The notes beneath the pieces are model-generated. The model did no database searches. It saw nothing but the letters and a program-made list of their open reading frames with translations, and was not told where the DNA came from. Shown here piece by piece: positions 42,886 to 51,532 of a DNA stretch of 64,000 nucleotides. A program made the translations under genes and the position numbers. The stretch is from NCBI GenBank assembly GCA_934474225.1, contig CAKSLU010000008.1, positions 7,909-71,908 of the forward strand, in the 5' to 3' direction. Numbering within the stretch: the first letter of the stretch is position 1; every line of letters begins with the position of its first letter. Source of the stretch: an uncultured Eubacteriales bacterium (GTDB taxonomy: Bacteria; Bacillota; Clostridia; Oscillospirales; CAG-272).

Positions 42886-42927
42886 GGCTTTAGCAAGTAT
42901 CGGTCTGCGCTTTTTTTACAGCCCGAA

Positions 42928-44211
42928 TTAATAAACCTTGATTGCGCCTTCGGGACGAATCGACATGACCACGCACGCATCGTCGCCGAATGCGGCATTC
43001 ATCACGCTGCGGTAGTGCTCGACCTCGGCGTGCGGCACGAATGCCTGCACCGTGCCTGCAAAGCCGCCGCCGTGCACGCGGTATGCACCGCCGCGGCCGG
43101 CAAGCGTATCCTCGGTCAGGCAGAGCGCCAGGGACAGACCCTGCTCGCGGACATTCTTCGTGGTGAAGACATTCTGCAGGTACTTGTAGCTCGAGTCGCC
43201 GGATGCCAGCACGCCGCCAAAGAAGGTGTCGATGTCGCCTGCCAGCAGCGCTTTTTTCTGCATGGCAACGCGGACATTCTCGTTTTCAAAATGGATGGCG
43301 CGCAGGATAGCGCGGTCGCCGACCGTCTTGCGCAGCGCGGGAATCTCGCGGATGATTTCTTCCTTGGTGACATCGCGCAGCACCGTCTTGCCGAAGTGCG
43401 CGGCGACCGCCTTCATCTCGGCGGGCACCGAGGCATAGTCCTCGTTGAGGTCGGCATGGTTGCCGCCCGTGTTGGTGATGCAGAGGCTGTAGCCCGCCTT
43501 TGCCATGTCAAAGGCAAGCGGCTCAATGACCGGCGCCTTCGGGTCGGCAAAGTCGATGGCGACAAAGCCGCCGACGGCGCATGCCGTCTGGTCCATCAGA
43601 CCGCAGGGCTTGCCGAAGTATTCGTTCTCGGAGAACTGCGCGATGCGCGCGACCTCGGCGTTGTCCACGCTGCCGTCGTTGTAGAAATGGTTGATGATGT
43701 TGCCCACCATGACCTCAAACGCTGCGGAGGACGAAAGTCCCGAGCCCTTGTGGACATTGTTGGTGGTGAAGGCGTCAAAGCCGCCGGTCTTGTGCCCGTA
43801 GTTGACAAAGCCCTGCACCATGCCCGCGATCAGCGCGCGGGACTTGAAATAGAAGTCGGCGTTCGGCGTCTTGCACTCGGCAACCGTCATGCGGTCCTCG
43901 GAGTAGCCCTCGCTGCGCAGGCGGACAAGTCCGTCGTCGTTCTTCGCCGCAACGGCGATGATGTCGAGGTTAATCGCGGCAGCGAGCACGCAGCCGTGGT
44001 TATGGTCGGTGTGGTTGCCGGAAATCTCGCTTCTGCCGGGGACGGAGAAGAGCGAAACGTCGCGGTCGGTGCCGTAGTCAGCCTCAAAATTGTGAATGGT
44101 GCGGACATAGCGCGCCTTCTGCATCTCGGCATCCTTTGCGCCGTAGAGCTTTTCAAACACGGCGTTCAGTTCGCCGCTCTCGATTTTGCGGACAAGTTCG
44201 GTTGTTTTCAT
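42928..44211 (-). CDS. galK: Galactokinase-family GHMP kinase
   Basis: A 427-residue sugar kinase. The galactokinase signature appears as PGRSEISGNHTDHNHG (about residues 58-73) instead of the common GR.NLIGEH.DY. The ATP loop is VHKGSGLSSSAAFEV and motif 3 GRGGAYRVHGGGFAGT. The altered signature leaves galactose the likely but not certain substrate. AAAGGAG precedes the ATG. It is a single gene with its own promoter; no other Leloir genes are nearby. Confidence 0.88.
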   Translation of the reverse strand: MKTTELVRKIESGELNAVFEKLYGAKDAEMQKARYVRTIHNFEADYGTDRDVSLFSVPGRSEISGNHTDHNHGCVLAAAINLDIIAVAAKNDDGLVRLRSEGYSEDRMTVAECKTPNADFYFKSRALIAGMVQGFVNYGHKTGGFDAFTTNNVHKGSGLSSSAAFEVMVGNIINHFYNDGSVDNAEVARIAQFSENEYFGKPCGLMDQTACAVGGFVAIDFADPKAPVIEPLAFDMAKAGYSLCITNTGGNHADLNEDYASVPAEMKAVAAHFGKTVLRDVTKEEIIREIPALRKTVGDRAILRAIHFENENVRVAMQKKALLAGDIDTFFGGVLASGDSSYKYLQNVFTTKNVREQGLSLALCLTEDTLAGRGGAYRVHGGGFAGTVQAFVPHAEVEHYRSVMNAAFGDDACVVMSIRPEGAIKVY

Positions 44212-44326
44212 GCAAGCAACTCCTTTATGTACATGTTGATTTGATTCTATTGTAAGGCATGTCGCCCCTGCGGGCAATAGCATTTTCGGTGGGAAATTTC
44301 ATTAGAATTAATACCCAGACATATTT

Positions 44327-44355
44327 AATATACCATAAATAAGCGGAAAAGTAAA
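44327..44355 (-). promoter_or_regulatory. Sigma-A-type promoter for galK
   Basis: Minus strand TTTACT, 17-bp spacer, TATATT, leaving a leader of about 105 nt. Confidence 0.55.
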
Positions 44356-44399
44356 CAGGCAATTTTGCGGCACTTTTTTGCACAGGGGTGTTGAAATAA

Positions 44400-44510
44400 G
44401 GCTCCCCTATGCAAGGGGAGCTGTCAACGAAGTTAACTGAGGGGTTGTTCCGTGGCTATGTAACAATCCCTCCGGCGCTTCGCACCACCTCCCTTTGCAC
44501 AAGGGAGGCT
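44400..44510. repeat. Family A repeat A5
   Basis: Uninterrupted copy; hairpin 2 is GTCAAC/GTTAAC with one mismatch. Together with an E-type hairpin (about 44530-44557) and C3/B3 it fills the 660-bp divergent gap between galK and the U32 gene. Confidence 0.85.
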
Positions 44511-44596
44511 TAGTTAGCGCGGCACGGATGCGGCGGGAGACAGCCGGCGCCCTACGGTAAAACGGTGTGCGGCGCGCGAAATTTTTTCGCCAACTT

Positions 44597-44749
44597 GTAG
44601 GGACCAAGGCGACAGGAACGCAAGCGTTCCTAAGGAGTTTTTCTTCGTCGGTTGAACACCGACGATTTCGCGAGCGAAAACGAAAAACATCCTACGACGG
44701 TCCGCGCCAATCAAAGCAAAAACGGACCGCCCCAGACGCCCCACCCTAC
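44597..44749. repeat. Family C repeat C3, interrupted by B3
   Basis: GTAGGGACC...ACGACGGTCCGCG...CGGACCGCC...ACCCTAC. Compared with C2, a B unit has replaced the short loop after GGACC..GGCG. Confidence 0.75.
44614..44693 (+). repeat. Family B element B3 (nested in a C repeat)
   Basis: The first hairpin is AGGAACGC/GCGTTCCT, a compensated variant of CGAGACGC/GCGTCTCG. The rest, GGAGTTTTTC...GAAAAC..AAACATCCT, is unchanged. Confidence 0.8.
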
Positions 44750-44815
44750 AGGTTTGTACGCCTTTTGCACCCGCATCCCCATTTTTAACCTTTCCTTAAC
44801 CTCTTTCAACTTTGC

Positions 44816-44844
44816 TTGACTTTGCCGCGGCGGTATAGTATGAT
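44816..44844 (+). promoter_or_regulatory. Sigma-A-type promoter for the U32-uppP-mrnC operon
   Basis: TTGACT, 17-bp spacer, TATGAT. The start region (44843-44863) shares 21 identical bases with the AI-2E promoter region. Confidence 0.65.
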
Positions 44845-44873
44845 AAGATGAGAATTTGTTTTCGGGGGGACAC

Positions 44874-46109
44874 ATGTTGCGAAAAAAGCCCGAACTGCTC
44901 GCACCGGCGGGCAACTTTGAAAAACTGAAGGCCGCGCTGCTCTATGGGGCGGATGCGGTGTATTTTGCCGGAGATATGTTCGGCATGCGCGCGGCGGCGG
45001 GGAATTTCACCGTGCCGGAAATTTTCGAGGCGGCGGCGTACACGCACGCGCACGGCGCACGCGCCTATCTCACGGTCAACACCATGCCGCGCACGACGGA
45101 ATACCCCGCGCTGCGGGATTACCTCACCGCGCTGCGCGGCAGCGGCATCGACGCGCTGATCGTCAGCGACCTCGGCGTGCTGGAAACGGCAAAGGAGCTG
45201 CTGCCCGAGGCGGAGCTGCACATTTCGACGCAGGCGTCCTCGGTCAGCGTGGCGGACGTGCGCGCCTGGCGCGCGCTCGGCGCGTCCCGCGTGGTGCTTG
45301 CGCGGGAATTGACGCTCGACGAAGTCGCCGAAATCGTGCGCGCCGTGCCGGACACCGAAATTGAATGCTTTGTGCACGGCGCGATGTGCGTCTCCTACAG
45401 CGGGCGCTGCCTGCTCTCCAACTTCTTCACGGGCAGAGACTCCAACCGCGGCGCGTGCGCTCAGCCCTGCCGCTGGAACTACCGCACGCTCGAGGTGGTC
45501 GAGGAAAAACGCCCGGACGCGCCGATGCCGCTCTACGAGGACAAGGACGGCACCTTTGTGATGTCCTCGCGCGACATGTGCATGATCGAGCATGTGCCCG
45601 CGCTTGTGGACGCAGGCATCACCAGCTTTAAGATTGAGGGGCGCATGAAGAGCGCCTACTACACCGCCGTCGTCACCAACGCCTACCGCATGGCAATCGA
45701 CGCCTATCTGCAAAAGGGCGCGGACTACCGCTTTGATACGCGGCTGCTGCGCGAACTGGAGAGCGTCAGCCACCGCGACTACGGCACGGGCTACTGGTTT
45801 GACACGCCGCGCGAAGAAGCCAACGTCTGCACGCACGCGGGCTACATCCGCGAAAAGGCGTACATCGCCACCGCGCTCGGCTACGACGCGGCAAGCGGGC
45901 GTGCGACCTTCGTGCAGCGCAACAAGGTCACGGATGGCGAAACGGTGGAGCTGATTTCGCCCGGCAAAGTCGGGCAGCCGTTTACCGCCTGCGAACTTTG
46001 CGACGAGGCGGGCGCGCCCATCGAGAGCGCGCCGCATCCCGGCATGATTTTCAGCCTGCGCGTACCCTTTGCGGTCAAGGCGGGCGACATTTTGAGAGGG
46101 GGCAACTAA
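44874..46109 (+). CDS. Peptidase U32 family protein (TrhP-like tRNA hydroxylation protein)
   Basis: A 411-residue U32-family protein. In E. coli and Bacillus such proteins (TrhP, RlhA) are needed for 5-hydroxylation of tRNA U34 or rRNA rather than general proteolysis. The N-terminal TIM-like part begins ELLAPAGNFEKLKAALLYGADAVYF. The U32 signature with clustered Cys, ECFVHGAMCVSYSGRCLLS...RGACAQPCRWNY (about residues 163-200), fits Fe-S binding. The C-terminus has a small beta domain. The start at 44874 follows GGGGGGA. First gene of an operon with uppP and mrnC. Confidence 0.9.
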   Translation: MLRKKPELLAPAGNFEKLKAALLYGADAVYFAGDMFGMRAAAGNFTVPEIFEAAAYTHAHGARAYLTVNTMPRTTEYPALRDYLTALRGSGIDALIVSDLGVLETAKELLPEAELHISTQASSVSVADVRAWRALGASRVVLARELTLDEVAEIVRAVPDTEIECFVHGAMCVSYSGRCLLSNFFTGRDSNRGACAQPCRWNYRTLEVVEEKRPDAPMPLYEDKDGTFVMSSRDMCMIEHVPALVDAGITSFKIEGRMKSAYYTAVVTNAYRMAIDAYLQKGADYRFDTRLLRELESVSHRDYGTGYWFDTPREEANVCTHAGYIREKAYIATALGYDAASGRATFVQRNKVTDGETVELISPGKVGQPFTACELCDEAGAPIESAPHPGMIFSLRVPFAVKAGDILRGGN

Positions 46110-46110
46110 A

Positions 46111-46995
46111 ATGGAAACCTTTGTGGAAATTTTCAAGGCGATTCTGATTGGCATCGTGCAGGGCATCACCGAGTGGCTGCCGATTTCCAGCACGGGGCAC
46201 ATGATTCTCTTAAACGACCTGGTGCATCTCAATGTGAGCGACGCATTCTGGGAGATGTTTGAGGTGGTCATCCAGCTCGGCTCGATACTCGCGGTCGTGG
46301 TGCTGTATTTCACGCGGCTGTGGCCCTTTGCGATGAAAAAGAACATCGAGGGCGGCGACCTGCTCTGCGGCATCGGCTCTGTCGGCATCAAGCGGCAGAC
46401 CATGGTGCTCTGGCTGCATGTACTGGTTGCCGCCGTGCCTGCGGGCGTGGTCGGCGTGCTCTTCGGCGACTGGTTTGACGCGCATTTTTACAACCCGGTC
46501 TGCGTTGCGCTTGCGCTTATCGTCTACGGCGTTTTGTTCATCGTCGTGGAGCGGCTGCACCGCGGCAAGACCTTCAAGATGAACGCGGTTTCGGACATCG
46601 GCTACGGCACGGCGCTCGGCATCGGCGTCTTTCAGATGCTGTCGCTCATTCCGGGCACGTCGCGCTCCGGCTCGACGATTCTCGGCGCGTCCGTGCTCTC
46701 GGTCTCGCGTCCGGCGGCGGCGGAATTTTCGTTCTTCCTCGCCGTACCGGTCATGCTCGGCGCGTCGCTGCTCAAGGGCGTGAAGTTTGCGGGCAAGGTC
46801 GCGTCCGGCGCGGAGGTGTTCGGCGGCTATGAGGCGCTGATTCTCGCGGTCGGCTGTGTGGTGGCGTTTGTCGTTTCGCTGGCGGCGATCCGCTTCCTCA
46901 TGGACTTTGTCAAGAAGCACAGCTTCGCCGCGTTCGGCGTCTACCGCATCGCGCTCGGCGTCCTTGTGCTGCTTCTGCGGGTGTTTGTCAAATGA
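46111..46995 (+). CDS. uppP: Undecaprenyl-diphosphate phosphatase
   Basis: A 294-residue integral membrane enzyme (BacA/UppP) that recycles undecaprenyl pyrophosphate for cell-wall synthesis. The two active-site motifs are present: GITEWLPISSTGH (about residues 17-29) and LIPGTSRSGSTILG (about residues 180-193). About eight hydrophobic segments. It starts 1 bp after the U32 gene and overlaps mrnC by 4 bp. Confidence 0.97.
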   Translation: METFVEIFKAILIGIVQGITEWLPISSTGHMILLNDLVHLNVSDAFWEMFEVVIQLGSILAVVVLYFTRLWPFAMKKNIEGGDLLCGIGSVGIKRQTMVLWLHVLVAAVPAGVVGVLFGDWFDAHFYNPVCVALALIVYGVLFIVVERLHRGKTFKMNAVSDIGYGTALGIGVFQMLSLIPGTSRSGSTILGASVLSVSRPAAAEFSFFLAVPVMLGASLLKGVKFAGKVASGAEVFGGYEALILAVGCVVAFVVSLAAIRFLMDFVKKHSFAAFGVYRIALGVLVLLLRVFVK

Positions 46996-47372
46996 GCGGC
47001 GAAGAACTGCTCCGCATGGCGGACGGCGCGTCGCTCGCCTATCTCGGCGACTGCGTGTTTGAACTTTGGGTGCGCCGCCGCCTGCTGCTGTCCGGCATCC
47101 AAGGGACGGGCGCGCTGAACGAGGCATCCCGCCGCTATGTGACGGCGAAGAACCAGTGCGCGGCGTTCCGCCGCATCGAGGGGATGCTGACCGAGGAGGA
47201 GACGGCGTATTTCCGCCGCGGGCGCAATTCGCCGCATCTGTCGGTGCCGCGCTCGGCATCGGGAGCGGAATACCGCACGGCAAGCGGCTTTGAAACACTT
47301 TGCGCCGCGCTCTACCTCGCGGGGGACGAAGCCCGCCTCGACGAACTGCTGACAAAAGCATTTGAGGAGTAA
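46992..47372 (+). CDS. mrnC: Mini-ribonuclease III
   Basis: A 126-residue RNase III catalytic domain without a dsRNA-binding domain, which matures 23S rRNA in Firmicutes. It contains LAYLGDCVFELWVRRRLL with the catalytic Asp, KNQCAAFRRI and FRRGRNS, and a second acidic site near GFETLCAALYLAGD. Overlaps uppP by ATGA. A half-copy of a C repeat begins directly after its stop codon. Confidence 0.93.
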   Translation: MSGEELLRMADGASLAYLGDCVFELWVRRRLLLSGIQGTGALNEASRRYVTAKNQCAAFRRIEGMLTEEETAYFRRGRNSPHLSVPRSASGAEYRTASGFETLCAALYLAGDEARLDELLTKAFEE

Positions 47373-47401
47373 CGGACCGCCCCAGACGCTGGTCCCTACA
47401 G
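47373..47401. repeat. Half-copy of family C (C4) abutting the mrnC stop
   Basis: CGGACCGCCCCAGACGCTGGTCCCTAC matches the right arm of C2 and begins at the base after TAA. Confidence 0.75.
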
Positions 47402-47445
47402 GTTGGCGAAAAATCCATGCATGGCTGATAAAGGCGCACAAACCC

Positions 47446-47510
47446 GTAGGGGCGATTCACGAATCGCCCGCTTTGCCGCGGTTCGGCGGGCGACCAATGG
47501 TCGCCCCTAC
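47446..47510. repeat. Family C repeat C5
   Basis: GTAGGGGCGATTC...GGTCGCCCCTAC, flanked by ACAAACC on the left. An E-type GGCGGGGGCTCGCTCCCGCC hairpin follows at about 47552-47575. C4, C5, E and A6 fill the 489-bp gap before the hydrolase gene. Confidence 0.8.
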
Positions 47511-47597
47511 AGAATGGCGGTAATTTTGTACGCCGCACATCATTTCTACCGTAGGGCGGGGGCTCGCTCCCGCCGCGTAAATGCGGCGCTATCTTTC

Positions 47598-47793
47598 GGC
47601 TCCCCTGTGCAAGGGGAGCTGCCGCCATCGGCGGCTGAGGGGTTGTTCCTTTGCTTTGTAACAATCCCTCCGGCGCTACGCATCAGGATGTTTTTCAGTT
47701 TCGCATCGCGAAATCGTCGGTGTTCAGCCGACGAAGAAAAACTCCGCGAGACGCAAAGCGTCTCGTACACCTCACCCTTTGCACAAGGGAGGC
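47598..47793. repeat. Family A repeat A6, interrupted by B4 in its right half
   Basis: The left half is intact (GCCGCC/GGCGGC hairpin). The right half is interrupted in hairpin 4 by B in reverse orientation and ends CCCTTTGCACAAGGGAGGC. Confidence 0.85.
47685..47772 (-). repeat. Family B element B4 (reverse, nested in A6)
   Basis: Minus-strand order is the same as in B1. First hairpin CGAGACGC-TTT-GCGTCTCG, next to the mirrored A-end hairpin. Confidence 0.85.
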
Positions 47794-47861
47794 ATGGTTA
47801 GTGCGTATCTCAGCCTTCCCTCAAAAGGGAACCCTATCCTAACATCACAGAGGACAACATC

Positions 47862-48587
47862 ATGGACAAACAATTCTTATCCGCGCATTACGACCGCTTC
47901 TGCTGCACCAACATCGAGCTGATTTCCGGCGGCATCCGCGGCATCATTCTCTACTTCAACGGGCTCGGGCACATCGTCAACCCCGGTCCCGATATGATCG
48001 ACGCGCCCGCCGCCGCGGCACGGAATATTCTCTACATCACCCCCTACTACAACCCGTGGAGCTGGATGAACCGCGACACGGTCGCTTTCTGCGACATGCT
48101 GGTGGAGATCGCGATGGAGAAGTGGCACATTCCGACGGACGCGCCGGTCGGGCTGTACGGCGGCAGCATGGGCGGCTATTCGGTCTTCCACTACGCGATG
48201 CAGTCGCGGCACAACATCGTCGCGGGCGACCTAAACTGCCCCTGCTGCAACCTCGAATATGAGGTGCTCTGCAACAAAAATTCCATCCTGCACACCCTTT
48301 TTGAGGCGACGATGGGGTATTGCGACGACTTCACGGCGTTTTTGCACGACAATTCCCCGGTCAACATGGTCGGGCGGCTGAAGCGCATTCCCTACCGCTT
48401 TGCAGTCGGGATGCAGGACGGCGTGCTTGCGCCTTCACAGCATTCGATGAAGCTGATTCCGCTCCTGCGCGACGCGGGCTACACCGTTGATGTCGCCGAA
48501 TACCCGCACGCCGGGCACTGCAACATCGGCGCGGAGGCGCGCGCGGCGGAGCATGCCTGGCTGATGGACGAAATGCTCGGGGACTGA
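47862..48587 (+). CDS. Alpha/beta hydrolase (paralogue 1 flanking valS)
   Basis: A 241-residue serine hydrolase of the prolyl-oligopeptidase/dienelactone-hydrolase-like group. The nucleophile elbow is GGSMGG (Ser102), the acid is probably Asp in GMQDGVLAP and the base His in PHAGHCNIG. A distinctive PYYNPWSWMNR stretch (about residues 62-72) is shared with the paralogue at 51533. No signal peptide. AGAGGA precedes the ATG. Substrate unknown; an acyl-ester or peptide substrate is a guess. Confidence 0.85.
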   Translation: MDKQFLSAHYDRFCCTNIELISGGIRGIILYFNGLGHIVNPGPDMIDAPAAAARNILYITPYYNPWSWMNRDTVAFCDMLVEIAMEKWHIPTDAPVGLYGGSMGGYSVFHYAMQSRHNIVAGDLNCPCCNLEYEVLCNKNSILHTLFEATMGYCDDFTAFLHDNSPVNMVGRLKRIPYRFAVGMQDGVLAPSQHSMKLIPLLRDAGYTVDVAEYPHAGHCNIGAEARAAEHAWLMDEMLGD

Positions 48588-48628
48588 AAAAACGCGCAGG
48601 AACGCGCGAAACTGCATGAAGAAAATTC

Positions 48629-48657
48629 TTGACAACCGCATCACTTTGTGCTACACT
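48629..48657 (+). promoter_or_regulatory. Sigma-A-type promoter for valS
   Basis: TTGACA, 17-bp spacer, TACACT, a few bases before the T-box leader. Confidence 0.75.
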
Positions 48658-48663
48658 TTTTCT

Positions 48664-48890
48664 AAAGTAGCAACGACGGGGAGGAGTACCCGTGCGTGCG
48701 CCATGCAGAGAGCGCGTCGGTCGGTGAAAGGCGCGTATGTGCGCCGCCGGAGAAGGTCGCCCCCGAGCCCCGGACAGAACGGCAACAAGTAGAGTCCGGC
48801 GTTTGCCCCCGTTATCGGGCAGGAGTGATAAATCCAGGTGGTACCGCGCTTTTTTGCGCCCTGACTTAAGTCAGGGCGCTTTTTATTTTG
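48664..48890 (+). ncRNA. T-box leader (valine)
   Basis: A tRNA-sensing leader before valS. Visible parts: stem I from AACGACGGGGAGGAGTA to CCCCCGAG, a GTC (Val) specifier candidate at 48756-48758, the conserved T-box CCAGGTGGTACCGCG (about 48835-48847), and the terminator GCGCCCTGACTTA/TAAGTCAGGGCGC-TTTTT at 48856-48889. Uncharged tRNA-Val should pair with the T-box and favour the antiterminator. Confidence 0.93.
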
Positions 48891-48915
48891 CAAAATAACC
48901 GTTAAGGAGAAAGAT

Positions 48916-51528
48916 ATGAAAAGCGAACTCGCAAAGACCTATGCCCCGCGCGAATTTGAAGACAGAATCTATCAGAATTGGTGCGACAAGGGCTATTTCA
49001 CCCCCGATGTGAACGACGGCAAGCCGCCGTTCTCGGTCGTCATTCCCCCTCCGAACGTCACGGGCCAGCTTCATATGGGACACGCGCTCGACGAGACGCT
49101 CCAGGACATCCTCGTCCGCTACAAACGGATGCAGGGCTTCAGCACGCTGTGGGTGCCCGGCACCGACCATGCGGGCATTGCCACGCAGATCAAGGTGGAG
49201 GAGCAGCTGCGCAAGAACGAGAACCTCACCCGCTACGACCTCGGCCGCGAAAAGTTCCTCGAGCGCGTCTGGGACTGGAAGCATCAGTACGGCAGCCGCA
49301 TCATCAATCAGTTAAAGAAACTCGGCACCTCCTGCGACTGGACGCGCGAGCGCTTCACGATGGACGAGGGCTGTTCCCGCGCGGTCAAGGAGGTCTTCGT
49401 CAACCTCTATGAAAAAGGGCTGATCTACCGCGGCAACCGCATCATCAACTGGTGCCCGCACTGCGCAACCGCCCTCTCCGACGCGGAGGTCGAGTACAGC
49501 GAACAGGCAGGCCATTTCTGGCACATCAAGTACCCGATCAAGGGCAGCGACAAGTATGTCGAGATTGCCACCACCCGCCCCGAGACGATGTTCGGCGATA
49601 CCGCCGTCGCCGTCAACCCGAACGATGAGCGCTACACCGACCTTGTCGGCAAGACGCTGATTCTGCCTATTGTCGGCAGAGAGATTCCGGTCATCGCCGA
49701 CGACTATGTCGAGATCGGCTTCGGCACGGGCTGCGTGAAGATCACGCCCGCGCACGACCCGAACGACTTCCTCGTCGGGCAACGCCACGGCCTGGAACAG
49801 ATCAAGGTCATGAACGACGACGCCACCATCAACCACTGGGGCGGCAAATACGAGGGCATGGATCGCTACGAAGCGCGGAAGGCACTCGTCGCCGACCTCG
49901 AAGCCGAGGGCTACCTCCTCAAGGTCGAACCGCACACGCACAATGTCGGCACCTGCTACCGCTGCGGCACGACGGTCGAGCCGATTACCTCCAATCAGTG
50001 GTTTGTCAAGATGCAGCCGCTCGCCGAGCCGGCGCTCGAGGTCGTCCGCGACGGCCGCGTCCGCTTTGAGCCGGAGCGCTTCACCAAGATCTACACCAAC
50101 TGGATGGAGAATGTCCACGACTGGTGCATCTCGCGCCAGCTCTGGTGGGGTCACCGCATCCCCGCCTACTATTGCTCGGGGTGCGGCGAGATGGTCGTCT
50201 CCAAGACCGATGTGGACACCTGCCCGAAGTGCGGCGGTCACATGACGCAGGAGAGCGACGTGCTGGACACCTGGTTCTCCTCGGCGCTCTGGCCGTTCTC
50301 CACGCTCGGCTGGCCGGACAAGACGCCCGAGCTTGCAAAATACTACCCAACCTCGGTGCTGGTCACCGGCTATGACATCATCTTCTTCTGGGTCGCGCGC
50401 ATGATTTTCTCGGGGCTTGAGCACATGGGCAAGGAGCCGTTCTCCACGGTCTTCATCCACGGCCTCGTGCGCGACGCCAAGGGCAGAAAGATGTCAAAGT
50501 CCCTCGGCAACGGCATCGACCCGCTCGAAGTCATCGACAAATACGGCGCAGACGCGCTCCGTTTTGCGCTTGCCACCGGCAACGCGCCCGGCAACGACAT
50601 GCGCTTCTCGGACGAAAAGATTGAGGCGGCGCGCAACTTTGCCAACAAGCTGTGGAACGCAGCGCGTTTCGTGCTGATGAACCTCGATATCGACGAGGTG
50701 AAGCTGCCGGATGCCGCCGACCTCGCCCTTGAGGACAAGTGGATTCTCGACAAGCTGAACGACCTCGCGGCAAATGTCTGCCAGAACCTCGACCACTACG
50801 AGGTCGGCGTGTCACTTGCGAACATCTACGACTTCGTCTGGGATATGTTCTGTGACTGGTATATCGAGCTCTGCAAGCCGCGCCTCTCCGCCGGCGACAA
50901 GACGGCACAGAATGTCATCGCCTATGTCCTGCGCGAGACGCTCAAACTGCTGCATCCCTTCATGCCGTTCATCACGGAGGAAATCTATCAGAAGCTGCCG
51001 CGCGATGCCGAGAGCATCATGATCTCGACCTTCCCGCGCGAGAACCCGGCGCTGCATTTCGACGCCGAGGCTGTCGAGATGGAGAAGATCATCGCCCTCA
51101 TCAAGGCGATCCGCGCGCGCCGCACCGAGATGGGCGTCGCCCCCTCCCGCCGCGCAAAACTGTATATCGTCACCAAGAGCACCGAGACCTTTGCAGATGC
51201 CGCCCCCTTCTTCCAAAAACTCGCGGGCGCATCCGAAGTGGAGCTTGTGGACAGTTATGCCGATTCCACGGCGGTGCAGATTATCACCGACAGTGCCGCG
51301 GCGTATATCCCGCTTGCCGATATGATCGACTTTGAAGCCGAGCACAAGCGCCTCACCACCGAGCTTGAGAAGAACGCAAACGAAATCAAGCGCGTCGAGG
51401 CAAAACTCGCCAATGAGGGCTTCACCTCCAAGGCGCCCGCCGCCGTCATCGAGGGTGAGCGGCAGAAGCTCGAAAAGTACCGCGAGGTGCGCCGCGGGCT
51501 GGAAGAAGCGCTGGCAAAACTGGGTTGA
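48916..51528 (+). CDS. valS: Valyl-tRNA synthetase
   Basis: An 870-residue class I synthetase charging tRNA-Val. HIGH motif as HMGH (residues 53-56, in PPPNVTGQLHMGH) and KMSKS at 525-529. The CP1 editing domain is present (TTRPETMFGDTAVAVNP, with the AHDPNDF editing residues). It has the anticodon-binding helical domain, and a C-terminal coiled coil (DFEAEHKRLTTELEKN..) closes the protein. Full length. Controlled by the T-box at 48664. Confidence 0.98.
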   Translation: MKSELAKTYAPREFEDRIYQNWCDKGYFTPDVNDGKPPFSVVIPPPNVTGQLHMGHALDETLQDILVRYKRMQGFSTLWVPGTDHAGIATQIKVEEQLRKNENLTRYDLGREKFLERVWDWKHQYGSRIINQLKKLGTSCDWTRERFTMDEGCSRAVKEVFVNLYEKGLIYRGNRIINWCPHCATALSDAEVEYSEQAGHFWHIKYPIKGSDKYVEIATTRPETMFGDTAVAVNPNDERYTDLVGKTLILPIVGREIPVIADDYVEIGFGTGCVKITPAHDPNDFLVGQRHGLEQIKVMNDDATINHWGGKYEGMDRYEARKALVADLEAEGYLLKVEPHTHNVGTCYRCGTTVEPITSNQWFVKMQPLAEPALEVVRDGRVRFEPERFTKIYTNWMENVHDWCISRQLWWGHRIPAYYCSGCGEMVVSKTDVDTCPKCGGHMTQESDVLDTWFSSALWPFSTLGWPDKTPELAKYYPTSVLVTGYDIIFFWVARMIFSGLEHMGKEPFSTVFIHGLVRDAKGRKMSKSLGNGIDPLEVIDKYGADALRFALATGNAPGNDMRFSDEKIEAARNFANKLWNAARFVLMNLDIDEVKLPDAADLALEDKWILDKLNDLAANVCQNLDHYEVGVSLANIYDFVWDMFCDWYIELCKPRLSAGDKTAQNVIAYVLRETLKLLHPFMPFITEEIYQKLPRDAESIMISTFPRENPALHFDAEAVEMEKIIALIKAIRARRTEMGVAPSRRAKLYIVTKSTETFADAAPFFQKLAGASEVELVDSYADSTAVQIITDSAAAYIPLADMIDFEAEHKRLTTELEKNANEIKRVEAKLANEGFTSKAPAAVIEGERQKLEKYREVRRGLEEALAKLG

Positions 51529-51532
51529 CGCG

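Noticed and set aside
44212..44330. Riboswitch in the galK leader
   Set aside because: The leader is about 105 nt and shows no recognisable aptamer core or antiterminator pair.
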